Shown: piece after piece, positions 8,935 through 18,184 of the stretch | Layout: each line of letters begins with the position of its first letter | Position numbering within the stretch: the stretch's first letter is position 1 | Source: Psychrobacter sp. NZS113 | Lineage (GTDB): Bacteria > Pseudomonadota > Gammaproteobacteria > Pseudomonadales > Moraxellaceae | NCBI RefSeq assembly: GCF_015864825.1 | Contig: NZ_JADYWL010000003.1 | Span: forward strand, 186,001 to 250,000 | Direction: 5' to 3' | Length of the DNA stretch: 64,000 nucleotides | The notes under the pieces: generated by a model | What the model was told of the DNA's origin: nothing | Databases searched by the model: none | Seen by the model: the letters and a program-made list of their open reading frames with translations, nothing else | Program-made: the position numbers and the translations under genes

Positions 8935-10118
8935 CATTTTTTTGGAGTTCTTGGATTACTATAATAAGTATCGGATGTTGGCTCTTTATTCTTGGGGTTT
9001 TGTTATTTGTTCTAAAATACAAACCTGACGTAGAAGAAGATGGCACCACTGGTCATACCTATGATGGTATCAAAGAATATGACAAACCATTGCCTAAATG
9101 GTGGCTAGTAATATTTTTTGGTTCGATTGTTTGGGGTGTTGCTTACTGGGTATTTTTCCCAGCTATGTTCCCCAAACATTGGGAAGGAATTGCCACTGTA
9201 GAAGTCGATGGTGAAACTGTACCATGGACCTCTAAAAACGAGCTATATAGTGAGCTTGAACAGAACAACAAAGTATTTACGGATAACTTTGAACAGAATA
9301 TCTTGGCGAAAGCAGATGCAAGTGGTGCAACATCAACGTTAGCCACACTTGCAGATATGCAATCGACTTTGCGTCATAGCGAAACAGCACCAGCAGACTT
9401 AAAAACTCAGATTGATGGCAAAGTTGCAGAACTTGCACCTTATGTTGAGAAGCTATCTGAAAATCCGAATGCCTTGAAAGTGGGTAGCCGTTTATTTTTA
9501 CAGAACTGTGCTGTATGTCATGGCTCTAACGCTAAAGGTGCAACCGGTTATCCAAATCTGACTGATAATGATTGGTTACATGGTGGAAAGCCAGAGAATA
9601 TCTTGCTGACCTTGCATAACGGCTGGCATATTGGTGTAGATTACAAGAAAGAGCCTGCAAAACTACCAATGCCTGCTTGGCGTGAAAACCTTGGTGAAGA
9701 CGGTGTGCGTGCGGTTGCTGAGTATGTACTATCAATCTCTGGCAATCAAAACGATTACGATCTAGACCAAACGTTAGTTACACAAGGTAAGACATTATTT
9801 AATCAGCCTACTAACTGTGTGCTTTGTCATGGCCCAGAAGGTAAAGGTATGGTATCTACAGGTGCACCAAACCTAACAGATAACATCTGGCTGTTCGGTG
9901 GAGATCGCGAAACCATCCGTGACACCTTACGTTATGGTCGTGCTGGTGTAATGCCACAATGGCAGACTAAACTGGGTAATGAACGCATTATGCTGCTTGC
10001 GGCCTATGTTTATTCATTATCAGATAAGGTAACACCGCCTATGACCCAGCAAACTGCTACTGCTACTGCTACTGCTACTGCTCCAACTGTAGAAACAGCA
10101 GAAGCTACTGCTAACTAA
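8931..10118 (+). CDS. ccoP: cbb3-type cytochrome c oxidase subunit III (di-haem cytochrome c)
   Basis: 395 residues. It has two N-terminal membrane helices (residues ~5-25 and ~55-78, the latter in PKWWLVIFFGSIVWGVAYW), a long Glu/Ala-rich linker, then two cytochrome c domains with CAVCHGSNAKG and CVLCHGPEGKG. CcoP accepts electrons from cytochromes c. The linker and two-helix N-terminus make it longer than the common ~300-residue form. The C-terminus ends in a low-complexity Thr-Ala tail encoded by a hexanucleotide repeat. A strong terminator follows. Confidence 0.96.
   Translation: MTFFWSSWITIISIGCWLFILGVLLFVLKYKPDVEEDGTTGHTYDGIKEYDKPLPKWWLVIFFGSIVWGVAYWVFFPAMFPKHWEGIATVEVDGETVPWTSKNELYSELEQNNKVFTDNFEQNILAKADASGATSTLATLADMQSTLRHSETAPADLKTQIDGKVAELAPYVEKLSENPNALKVGSRLFLQNCAVCHGSNAKGATGYPNLTDNDWLHGGKPENILLTLHNGWHIGVDYKKEPAKLPMPAWRENLGEDGVRAVAEYVLSISGNQNDYDLDQTLVTQGKTLFNQPTNCVLCHGPEGKGMVSTGAPNLTDNIWLFGGDRETIRDTLRYGRAGVMPQWQTKLGNERIMLLAAYVYSLSDKVTPPMTQQTATATATATAPTVETAEATAN
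10053..10082 (+). repeat. Hexanucleotide tandem repeat inside ccoP
   Basis: Five perfect copies of ACTGCT near the 3' end of ccoP, encoding five Thr-Ala pairs. Because the unit is six bases, slippage would alter tail length without changing frame. Confidence 0.9.
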
Positions 10119-10158
10119 TACTTTTAGTAGATTGCTCTGTCGTAAATGAATGATATTG

Positions 10159-10197
10159 AAAAAAGGGAGAACTGTTATTACAGTTCTCCCTTTTTTA
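10159..10197. terminator. Rho-independent terminator after ccoP
   Basis: A long stem (GGGAGAACTGT paired with ACAGTTCTCCC, loop TATT), preceded by an A-run and followed by TTTTTT. It closes the ccoNOQP operon. Confidence 0.92.
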
Positions 10198-10596
10198 TAT
10201 GCTTTCACTAAGTCATGTTTAATATTTGACCATAGCACTGCCTATTTGCGAACATCAAACATGCCCTAGACTATGTACGAAATCTGAATACTGATTAGTA
10301 CACAACTAGCATGTTTTGAGAATAAGATATTGATTGCTTTTTGATATTATTACCCCATTTATAGTAAGGAGAATGCTAAAATAGCCGCACTCAAAAACAG
10401 TGCATCAATCGCTGATTTATACAGCTATTTCTCATTTTCATTAAGTTATTCGTAATCGATCATTTGGTAGATGGTTTAATAAATATTTATCCGCTACCTA
10501 CTGACATTGATAACATCGTTCGCTCATACATCTTATGATTCAAGATGTTTGTTCATCATGCCAGCAAACTGATTCTTTTTTTAAAGAGGCACGTTT
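10198..10596. other. Intergenic region ahead of ccoG
   Basis: About 400 bp of AT-rich sequence between the ccoP terminator and ccoG. No gene or repeat is seen. It should contain the promoter for ccoG/ccoH; no convincing FNR/Anr palindrome was found by eye. Confidence 0.4.
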
Positions 10597-12006
10597 ATGT
10601 CAGCACAACAATCCAATAAAATCCCTGTACAGCAAATTGACTTAGATGCCACCAAACACCGTGTTCATCCTAGGTTCATTAAAGGCTTTTATCAAAATAT
10701 TCGTATCATCACAATGTATGCTCTATTGGCTGCTTTTTTGCTTTTGCCATGGCTACGTTACAATGGCCGACAAGCAATATGGTTTGACGTTCCCTCACAG
10801 CATTACTATATTTTTGGTACGACCTTTCTGACTCAGGACTTTTATTTCATTGCCGCTTTTGCCATTATTGCCGCATTCATGCTATTCATGGTGACCGTTT
10901 ATGCAGGCCGTGTATGGTGTGGTTATGCTTGTCCACAGACGATTTGGACACACTTGTATCAGTACGTTGAAAAGTGGATCATTGGTGATCGTAATAAGCG
11001 CATAAAGTTCGACAAAGAGCCAATGAGCGCACAAAAAGCCTTTAAACGCTCTGCTGTATATTTTATTTGGTTTGTGCTTTCAGTTATCACAGCAGCGACT
11101 TTTGTAAGCTACGTCGCTGGCACAGACTATCTGTACCAAAGCTGGCAAATGATTGGGGTTGTCCCAATTCCTGATTGGCCAACATGGGTATGGGTATCGA
11201 TGTTTATTTTCACCTTTGCCACCTACGCCAATGCAGGCTATATGCGTGAGCAGATGTGTATCCAGATCTGTCCTTACGGTCGCTTTCAGAGTGTGATGTT
11301 TGATAAAGATACACTGGTTGTATCCTATGACTACGAACGTGGTGAGCCACGTGGTGCACGCAAAAAAGGCACAAACCCTGAGCATTTGGGCGACTGTATT
11401 GAATGTACAATGTGCGTGCAGGTCTGCCCCACTGGCATCGATATTCGTGATGGGTTGCAGGTGGGTTGTATTCAGTGTGCCGCTTGTATTGATGCCTGTA
11501 ATGATATTATGGACAAAGTAGGCTACCCTCGTGGGCTCATCCGCTATACGACGGAACGACAGCTGGCAGAAAAAGAAGATACTCGTGTATTTAGTCCACG
11601 CTTATTTGCTTATTTAGCAGTCATTTCTGTTTTATGTGGTGGTCTAGTTTATGCATTGACGGATCGTGTGCCCTTAGAGATTGATATTCGTCGCGACCGT
11701 AATCAGTTATCTTCAATAAACAATCAAGGCATGATTGAGAACAGTTATATTGTTAAACTGACCAATAAAACACAAAATCCTCATGCCTATAAAATAACAC
11801 TAGCGCCGAAAGATGGTTTGAGTTTAGAGCTACGATTCAACGATGTGCCACTAGAGGCAGGCGAAAGTTTTGATATGCCAGTTAGCATCTATGGAGATCC
11901 AGATGTGATCGATTTCGAACAGACGCCCATCACTCTAAATGTGACCAGTGAAGATGGACAATACAAAGTCAGTAAACAGAATGTCTTTACTACTCAAGGT
12001 CAGTAG
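10597..12006 (+). CDS. ccoG: Cytochrome c oxidase accessory protein CcoG (FixG/RdxA family)
   Basis: 469 residues. Several N-terminal helices carry the conserved GYACPQTIW segment. CIQICPYGRFQ and two ferredoxin-type clusters follow (CIECTMCVQVCPTGIDIR and CIQCAACIDACND), then another helix and an Ig-like C-terminal domain (residues ~375-469). CcoG is a membrane iron-sulphur protein needed for cbb3 oxidase assembly, acting as a copper reductase in the CuB pathway. An AAAGAGG ribosome site precedes the ATG. It is followed by ccoH; the usual ccoI and ccoS partners are not in the window. Confidence 0.95.
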   Translation: MSAQQSNKIPVQQIDLDATKHRVHPRFIKGFYQNIRIITMYALLAAFLLLPWLRYNGRQAIWFDVPSQHYYIFGTTFLTQDFYFIAAFAIIAAFMLFMVTVYAGRVWCGYACPQTIWTHLYQYVEKWIIGDRNKRIKFDKEPMSAQKAFKRSAVYFIWFVLSVITAATFVSYVAGTDYLYQSWQMIGVVPIPDWPTWVWVSMFIFTFATYANAGYMREQMCIQICPYGRFQSVMFDKDTLVVSYDYERGEPRGARKKGTNPEHLGDCIECTMCVQVCPTGIDIRDGLQVGCIQCAACIDACNDIMDKVGYPRGLIRYTTERQLAEKEDTRVFSPRLFAYLAVISVLCGGLVYALTDRVPLEIDIRRDRNQLSSINNQGMIENSYIVKLTNKTQNPHAYKITLAPKDGLSLELRFNDVPLEAGESFDMPVSIYGDPDVIDFEQTPITLNVTSEDGQYKVSKQNVFTTQGQ

Positions 12007-12180
12007 GCTTCAATAAACTATTGAGCGCCTCGCTAGTATATAATTATACATACTACCTGTTGATCTATGACTAGCAGGTAAACCATTTATCATTACACTG
12101 GCAGCATGTAGCCGTCAGATGGTTCGTTGATACAGTTTATAGATGTCTGACAAACCAGATATCTGATTAATAGGTACTTT

Positions 12181-12771
12181 ATGTCTAATCCAGCATCAAA
12201 CTTTAAGCATCAAGACACTCAGCCATGGTATAAAAATTACATGGTCGTTATCTTTGTGATTGGCATGCCAGCATTTGTGGTAGTGGCCTGTATCTACTTT
12301 GTTTACTATTCTTATCAGATTCGGGACAGTGTCGTACGTGACGATTGGTATATGGATGGCAAGACTCTTTATCAAGATGTGTCACGTGACAAGCTGACTT
12401 ATGATTTAGACCTACATGGCAAAATGCAATTTGCCGATAATGGGGATGTTACCTTTTATTTAGATTATCCTGAGCAAAGCTTGCAATCAGGTAAATTATT
12501 GAATGGTACGCCGCTCGTTTATCCAGAACAGCTAAACCTGTCTATCTCGCATGCCACTGATATCAAAAAAGACCATGATGTTATATTACAGCACCAAGAA
12601 GGCAATAAATATAGCGCGCGAGTCGATATGGATCCAGTAAAAGCCAAATACTATCTGCAAGTCAGTAACGGTGGTACAAATAACTGGCGTATGCAAGATG
12701 TCGCCAAGCTACCTCGTTCAAATGTTAGTTTTGTGCCCTTACAAGCTTTCGAAAAAAAACAACCTGATTGA
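12181..12771 (+). CDS. ccoH: FixH family protein (CcoH)
   Basis: 196 residues: one N-terminal membrane helix (residues ~18-42), then a periplasmic beta-rich domain, as in FixH/CcoH proteins that assist cbb3 oxidase maturation and stability. The position directly after ccoG supports it. The 174-bp gap between them leaves room for a separate promoter. A good terminator follows. Confidence 0.85.
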   Translation: MSNPASNFKHQDTQPWYKNYMVVIFVIGMPAFVVVACIYFVYYSYQIRDSVVRDDWYMDGKTLYQDVSRDKLTYDLDLHGKMQFADNGDVTFYLDYPEQSLQSGKLLNGTPLVYPEQLNLSISHATDIKKDHDVILQHQEGNKYSARVDMDPVKAKYYLQVSNGGTNNWRMQDVAKLPRSNVSFVPLQAFEKKQPD

Positions 12772-12792
12772 TCAGATGTAATCTTAAGACTT

Positions 12793-12831
12793 AAAAAACC
12801 AGCCATTAGTAAATAATGAGCTGGTTTTTTT
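12793..12831. terminator. Rho-independent terminator between ccoH and ttcA
   Basis: AAAAAACCAGC pairs with GCTGGTTTTTT across a longer loop. The A-run/T-run symmetry lets it serve both converging genes. Confidence 0.85.
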
Positions 12832-12859
12832 ATGAGTTATATTTTTAGCAAACAAAGTG

Positions 12860-13996
12860 TTAAATAACAGGATTAATCGTTGGGATTTTCTGTGTTGTAC
12901 GACTGACTTCTGGCCCTTTATCCGATTCTGGTAGTTGCTGTTTATCACTCATAAACTTCGGACTAAACGTTTGGGTCTTTGGTGATATAGGCAAGCCAAT
13001 TTCGGCAAGACTATCGGTCTGCCCTGCTTGAATATTATCCCCTTCAAACAAACGCTCGTTTTCATCACGATCAAGACTTAACCCTTCAAAGTCAAATAAT
13101 TCACGATCGGCTAATTGTGACGGGGCAACGTTTTGCATTGCTTTGAAAATAGAAGCCAAACGCTGTGGATGAGCATCGTCCCATTCTCGCAGCATATCGT
13201 TGATAATGGCTCGTTGTAGATTGGTTTGGCTACCACACAAGTTACATGGAATGATTGGGAATTCTTTCAATTTGGCGTATTCAATGATGTCTTTTTCTTC
13301 GACATAAGCCAGTGGACGAATAAGCATGTTTTGCTTATCATCGCTCAATAGTTTAGGTGGCATAGACTTGAGCGTACCGCCATGGAATAAGTTTAAAAAG
13401 AACGTCGCCAACATATCATCGCGATGATGACCCAGTGCAATCTTGGTGGCACCAATCTGCTTAGCAAAACCATATAACGAGCCGCGGCGCAGACGTGAGC
13501 AGGCAGAGCAATAAGTCTTACCTTCTGGCACCACGCTTTTAACGATACTATAAGTATCTTTTTCTAAAATATAATGAGCGATGCCCTGCTCGTTCAAATA
13601 CGCGGGCAAAATGTCTTCGGGATAGCCAGGTTGTTTTTGATCGAGGTTCACCGCGACGATATCAAAGTTAATCGGGGCAATACGCTTGAGCAATAACAAG
13701 ATATCAAGCAACGTATAGCTGTCTTTGCCGCCTGACACACAGACCATCACCACATCACCCTCTTCGATCATATTAAAATCACGAATCGCCCAAGATACTT
13801 GTCTACGCAGTTTTTTCTGTAGCTTGCGAAACTGTGCTGATTGAGTAGGTGATAACTGCTCCGCCATCAAATCATCCTCAGCGGCATCATCTTCCATGCC
13901 ATCAGTCTCTAAAGTATAATCAGCCATACCTGCATCAGCAGACATCTCATCAAACTCTGGCGTAATTTTTGGCGTAAACAAGGTCGCTGCAGTCAT
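12860..13996 (-). CDS. ttcA: tRNA 2-thiocytidine(32) synthetase TtcA
   Basis: 378 residues. The core has the PP-loop SGGKDS (88-93), CSAC (Cys163/166), GHHRDD (190-194) and CNLC (Cys251/254). These are the ATP-binding loop and iron-sulphur cysteines of TtcA, which thiolates cytidine 32 of some tRNAs. The family core is about 300 residues; here an acidic N-terminal extension (~50 residues) and a ~60-residue Ser/Lys/Pro-rich C-terminal tail are added. Divergent from queC, which also acts on tRNA modification. Confidence 0.95.
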   Translation of the reverse strand: MTAATLFTPKITPEFDEMSADAGMADYTLETDGMEDDAAEDDLMAEQLSPTQSAQFRKLQKKLRRQVSWAIRDFNMIEEGDVVMVCVSGGKDSYTLLDILLLLKRIAPINFDIVAVNLDQKQPGYPEDILPAYLNEQGIAHYILEKDTYSIVKSVVPEGKTYCSACSRLRRGSLYGFAKQIGATKIALGHHRDDMLATFFLNLFHGGTLKSMPPKLLSDDKQNMLIRPLAYVEEKDIIEYAKLKEFPIIPCNLCGSQTNLQRAIINDMLREWDDAHPQRLASIFKAMQNVAPSQLADRELFDFEGLSLDRDENERLFEGDNIQAGQTDSLAEIGLPISPKTQTFSPKFMSDKQQLPESDKGPEVSRTTQKIPTINPVI

Positions 13997-14224
13997 AAGT
14001 TACTCAATATCTTTACAAGGGTGATTTTGCTATACAGCAAACTGCTATTACAGCGCTGTCATATTTGATGGGCAAGCACTAACACTGATGCTTTAAAAGC
14101 AGCGATTATAACAAAATTTGCTAACAGTTTGAAAAGAGGACATTAAATAATGGCTTCATGGTTCTGTAACGGTTGGATTTTTGCTAAAATAACCATTTTT
14201 CGTAAACCAATAATAGATACCATT

Positions 14225-15004
14225 ATGACTAACGTTACCTCACAAAGTACCGCCGATGACACAACGCTTGATAGCGAATTAGATAGCCTTCATAACAACC
14301 AAAATGCCGTCGTGCTATTATCAGGCGGGCTTGACTCGGTTACTTGTTTATATTGGGCAAAAGCACGCTATGCCTCTGTGACAGCAGTCAGCTTCAATTA
14401 TGGTCAACGTCATAACAGTGAACTTGTCGCAGCCAAGACTATCGCTGAGACGGCTGAAGTTAATCACAGAATTATCGATATCGACATCGCTCAACTCGGC
14501 GGCTCATCCCTGACAGATCATAGTATGATCGTTCCTGACGGTGATTCAGACAAATTCCCTAATAAAAACCGTGATGAAATCGATAACGACGCCATTCCTA
14601 ACACTTATGTACCTGCACGCAATACCATATTTTTATCGTATGCGCTAGCAGTGGCAGAAGTCGCTGATGCCAACCATATCGTCATCGGGGTCAGCTCAGT
14701 CGATTACTCAGGCTACCCTGATTGCCGTCCAGAATACATTGCTGCCTTTGAGCACATGGCCAACCTTGCCACAAAAGCAGGCGTCACAGGGCACCATTTA
14801 TCGATTCAAACGCCATTGCAGCAGTTGTCCAAAGCAAAAACTATTGAGCTTGGATTGTCACTCGGTGTTGATTATGGGCAGACTATTTCATGCTACCGTG
14901 CCGATGAAAAAGGCCTTGCTTGCGGTGTATGTGACAGCTGTACATTACGTCGTCAAGGCTTTGAACAAGCTGGCGTTGCTGACCCTACCCACTATCAATC
15001 TTAG
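14225..15004 (+). CDS. queC: 7-cyano-7-deazaguanine (preQ0) synthase QueC
   Basis: From the ATG at 14225 the protein has 259 residues. It contains the ATP-pyrophosphatase loop LSGGLDS and the four-Cys zinc site (CYRADEKGLACGVCDSC). QueC makes preQ0, precursor of queuosine in tRNA. The frame is open back to an ATG at 14150 with AGAGGA upstream, but that 25-residue extension is unlike other QueC proteins, and GCTAAAAT at ~14182 looks like a promoter -10 element; hence the later start. The divergent gap with ttcA holds both promoters. Confidence 0.93.
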   Translation: MTNVTSQSTADDTTLDSELDSLHNNQNAVVLLSGGLDSVTCLYWAKARYASVTAVSFNYGQRHNSELVAAKTIAETAEVNHRIIDIDIAQLGGSSLTDHSMIVPDGDSDKFPNKNRDEIDNDAIPNTYVPARNTIFLSYALAVAEVADANHIVIGVSSVDYSGYPDCRPEYIAAFEHMANLATKAGVTGHHLSIQTPLQQLSKAKTIELGLSLGVDYGQTISCYRADEKGLACGVCDSCTLRRQGFEQAGVADPTHYQS

Positions 15005-15239
15005 TAAATAGTATCAGTAGAGTTTCATTAAGCGCCATGCTAAATAATGGTAGTGCTAAACATTAGCGCAACATTTGCTTGCATTAACACAGCATGTCGC
15101 CATTGTATTTTAATCGATATACTTGCTATGGTATGGGCGATTGCCTTCATCGAAAGTCACAAGTACCCATACCAATCATCACCTATTAGTGCTTTTAGTA
15201 CACAATATAAGAACTGATGCCACCTGTAAGAGGATATTT

Positions 15240-15569
15240 ATGAAGTTATTACCAATATTACCTTTAGCTCTAGCTGCTGTTTTTGCGATGCCACAAGCAA
15301 ATGCGGCTGATATCAAAAAAGAAAATATCAATACTTGCATTGATGGTGCGGTCAAATACAAAGTCGCGGATAAAGGCACTGCTACCAAGCTGTGTAATTG
15401 CACCATTGAAGTCCGGAGCAATATGACCATTGGTCAAATGTGGGAAATAGAAAGCTACGCGCAAGACAAAAAAGACCCTTCTAGCCTACCCTACGTCAAA
15501 AAAATGCAAAAAGAATTACAGCAATGCACGGTTGGCTTAGACTTAAAACAGCCACAAAAACCTGCTTAA
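15240..15569 (+). CDS. Small secreted protein with three cysteines, unknown function
   Basis: 109 residues from the ATG at 15240, which has AAGAGGA upstream; the in-frame extension to 15123 has no good start. A clear signal peptide (LLPILPLALAAVFAMPQANA, cleaved after Ala ~21) leads to a small periplasmic domain with CIDG, LCNC and QQCTVG cysteines. It resembles the many short, Cys-containing periplasmic proteins of Moraxellaceae; no function is known to me. It ends in a good terminator. Confidence 0.75.
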   Translation: MKLLPILPLALAAVFAMPQANAADIKKENINTCIDGAVKYKVADKGTATKLCNCTIEVRSNMTIGQMWEIESYAQDKKDPSSLPYVKKMQKELQQCTVGLDLKQPQKPA

Positions 15570-15590
15570 TTTATAACTTGCTCAACATAT

Positions 15591-15618
15591 AAAAGACTGG
15601 TCATTACCAGTCTTTTTT
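15591..15618 (+). terminator. Rho-independent terminator
   Basis: AAAAGACTGG pairs with CCAGTCTTTT around a 6-base loop and is followed by T residues. Confidence 0.9.
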
Positions 15619-15708
15619 GTTGGAAATAGACAAGTAAAATGTAAAACTCATTATGAATCTCTCCTAATCTGCCTATAATAAGAATACGATAAATAAATAT
15701 AGCCAATA

Positions 15709-15815
15709 TATAGTTGATTCAGTTTAAAAGAGAGACAAGGTAACCGAGTGCAGATGTATATGTGATACGTCAAGCGAGGTTAACGCTGTCACTCTTTTAT
15801 AGAGGATTGACTATA
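15709..15815. repeat. Dispersed 107-bp inverted-end repeat, copy 2
   Basis: A 107-bp non-coding unit with imperfect inverted ends: TATAGTTGATTCAGTTTAAA on the left and the complement of TATAGTCAATCCTCTATAAA on the right. It lies just before bcp and could contribute its -10 region. The copies at 33547-33653 and 45400-45506 have exactly the same length in the opposite orientation. Confidence 0.85.
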
Positions 15816-15841
15816 TAATCAAAATTAATAAGGACTTTATA

Positions 15842-16339
15842 ATGGCAAAGCCAACCACAGAAAACCTTACCTTACCTGAGTTCCCAGTCACTATAGTACG
15901 AGAGCTAGATGGCAACTTCGTCCATGACGAGATAAATCTAAAAGAGATGATTAGCAATACCAATAAAGGCCTCATTCTTTACTTTTATCCAAAAGACAAT
16001 ACGCCTGGCTGTACCACCCAAGCGACAGAGTTTACTACTCATCTTAACGAATTTGATGAGTTGGGCTATGACATCATCGGTGTCTCACGTGATAGTGTTG
16101 AGTCTCACGAAAAATTCATCGCTAAGCAAGACCTAAACATCGCCCTTATTAGTGATACTGACGAAAAACTATGCCAGTACTTTGACGTTATTAAAGAAAG
16201 AAATATGTATGGAAAAATAACGTTAGGCTTGGTCCGTTCAGCCTTTGTTTTTGATACGGATGGTACGCTAACTCATGCTCAGCGCAATCTACGTGCCAAA
16301 GGCTATACCGAACGGTTGCTTGAAATATTAGCACCTTAA
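15842..16339 (+). CDS. bcp: Thioredoxin-dependent thiol peroxidase (Bcp/PrxQ peroxiredoxin)
   Basis: 165 residues with the AhpC/TSA fold. FYPKDNTPGCTTQATEF carries the peroxidatic Cys (~residue 58). The second Cys of the common CxxxxC arrangement is replaced by a Thr-Thr-Gln-Ala stretch, so the resolving Cys, if any, is the later one in KLCQYFDV. Bcp detoxifies peroxides in the cytosol. A single gene right after a repeat. Confidence 0.9.
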   Translation: MAKPTTENLTLPEFPVTIVRELDGNFVHDEINLKEMISNTNKGLILYFYPKDNTPGCTTQATEFTTHLNEFDELGYDIIGVSRDSVESHEKFIAKQDLNIALISDTDEKLCQYFDVIKERNMYGKITLGLVRSAFVFDTDGTLTHAQRNLRAKGYTERLLEILAP

Positions 16340-16554
16340 TCAACATAGCCTCTTAACCAATATAGCCATAAATCACGACAGTCATAAACGATATAAAGTT
16401 ACTTTTGTATAAAGCCATTTTTATACAAAGTCACTTATATATAAAATCACTTTAAAATAAGCGCTGACCATAACGATAATAACCATAATAATAATGCGGT
16501 GCAAAATACTAATAAAAGCATTCAATGCTACCGCCTCTATCACTTGAGAATACT

Positions 16555-18045
16555 ATGAATAAACAATCTGAGAACGGTGTTGATAATGCAGTACCCAAGG
16601 TCACTCGCAAAGTATCTGTAGCCATCATTGGTGCAGGTACCGCTGGTCAAAATGCCTTTCGCCAAGCCAAAAAAATTCATGACGACATTGTCATTATTAA
16701 TGATGGATTTTGGACGACCACTTGTATCCAAGTCGGCTGTATGCCAAGCAAGCTGTTGATTGCAGCTGCTGAGCGTGCTCATGATGCTAAAAGTTCTGCT
16801 AAGTTTGGTGTTCATGCTACCGTTCAGATAGATGGTAAGCAAGTTATGCAACGTGTCCGTGATGAGCGCAATCACTTCGCTAGCTACATCAAAAAGCAAG
16901 TCGAAGGATGGCCTGACGATAAAAAAATAGATGGCCGAGCTCATATCAATAAGCAAGGGCTTATCGAAGTCAATGATGAGCTAATTGAAGCAGAACAAAT
17001 CATTATCGCGACTGGTAGCTCTCCGTTCATTCCAGACGGTTGGGCTGATAAACTTGGTGATGCGCTACTCACTTCTGATAGCATCTTTGAGCTCACAGAT
17101 TTACCAAAATCAATGGCAGTCGTTGGCGCAGGCGCGATAGGGTTGGAGATAGCTCAAGCGTTAACACGTTTGGGTGTGGACGTGACATTATTCAATCAAG
17201 TCAAACGTGTTGCCGGCCTCAAAGATGACGATATCAACAACAAAGCAATTGACTGCTTGAGTAGTGAGCTGACCATGCATTTGGGTAGTAAGATCAATAA
17301 CGTCGGCACTCAAACGAATGACGAGCATAAAACAGCATTTATTGATTATGAAGACAGTGCTGGAGAGTCGAAGCAGTGGCAAGGTGAATACGTACTGGTC
17401 GCGACAGGCCGCCGCAATAACATTAAACAGCTAGGCGTTGAAAACCTAGGTGTCGAACTTGATGACAAAAATCGCCCAAAAGATTTAAGTAAGAAAACCG
17501 GAAAAATCGGCGATTTAAACATTTATATTGTGGGTGATGCCAACGCGCATATTCCATTGCTCCATGTGGCCAGTGATGAAGGCTATAGTGCAGGAAGTAT
17601 GGTCTGCGAAAACGAAGAAAACGCTCACATTCGCCCGCCTGCCACACCATTCTCTATCGTATTCTGCTCACCACAAATCGTTAATGTTGGTATGTCTTTG
17701 TCAGAGATTCAACAGGACTCAGACCTAGAGCATGTTATCGGCAGTGTCAGCTTTGATAATCAAGGCCGTAGTCGTGTCATGGGCATCAATTGCGGTCTCC
17801 TACACATCTATGGCTGTAAAAAAACAGATAAAATTTTAGGGGCTAGCATGGTGGGTCCTGACGCTGAATATATTGGTCATATTTTGGCATCAGCGATTAC
17901 CAATGACTTGAGTGTCAAAGACATGCTTGACACGCCTTTTTATCACCCAACGATATTGGAAGGTCTACGCACTGCTTTACGTGATGTACAGCACAAGATG
18001 GAGATACCTTATCAGTATCAAGACACTCAGAAAAATAGCTCTTAA
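16555..18045 (+). CDS. Dihydrolipoamide dehydrogenase-like FAD/NAD(P) oxidoreductase
   Basis: 496 residues from the ATG at 16555. It shows the FAD-binding GAGTAGQ near residue 30, the redox disulphide in TTCIQVGCMPSKL, a second dinucleotide motif (VVGAGAIGLEIAQAL), the GDANAHIPLLH FAD site and the C-terminal active-site FYHPTILEGL (His...Glu). These are the hallmarks of the class I pyridine nucleotide disulphide oxidoreductases. It is not next to pyruvate or oxoglutarate dehydrogenase genes, so it may be a stand-alone diaphorase-like relative rather than the E3 subunit. Confidence 0.85.
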   Translation: MNKQSENGVDNAVPKVTRKVSVAIIGAGTAGQNAFRQAKKIHDDIVIINDGFWTTTCIQVGCMPSKLLIAAAERAHDAKSSAKFGVHATVQIDGKQVMQRVRDERNHFASYIKKQVEGWPDDKKIDGRAHINKQGLIEVNDELIEAEQIIIATGSSPFIPDGWADKLGDALLTSDSIFELTDLPKSMAVVGAGAIGLEIAQALTRLGVDVTLFNQVKRVAGLKDDDINNKAIDCLSSELTMHLGSKINNVGTQTNDEHKTAFIDYEDSAGESKQWQGEYVLVATGRRNNIKQLGVENLGVELDDKNRPKDLSKKTGKIGDLNIYIVGDANAHIPLLHVASDEGYSAGSMVCENEENAHIRPPATPFSIVFCSPQIVNVGMSLSEIQQDSDLEHVIGSVSFDNQGRSRVMGINCGLLHIYGCKKTDKILGASMVGPDAEYIGHILASAITNDLSVKDMLDTPFYHPTILEGLRTALRDVQHKMEIPYQYQDTQKNSS

Positions 18046-18184
18046 TTATTAGCTCAGCCGTTCCTTCAAAGCAGGTATACTCAGTGTCAATCAGCACATC
18101 TCTTATGTTTGATTGCACTGATGATTTAAGGTAACTTATAATCCTATACCTTGTATTGAACCCTTTGCATGTACCAAAATCTGC

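Noticed and set aside
14150..14224. preQ1 riboswitch or longer QueC N-terminus
   Set aside because: The leader lacks the preQ1 aptamer pattern, and the extension is unlike QueC; it looks like promoter and leader.
16340..16554. Repetitive TATA/ATAA-rich leader before the flavoprotein gene
   Set aside because: Looks like simple AT-rich sequence with loose repeats; no defined unit or structure.
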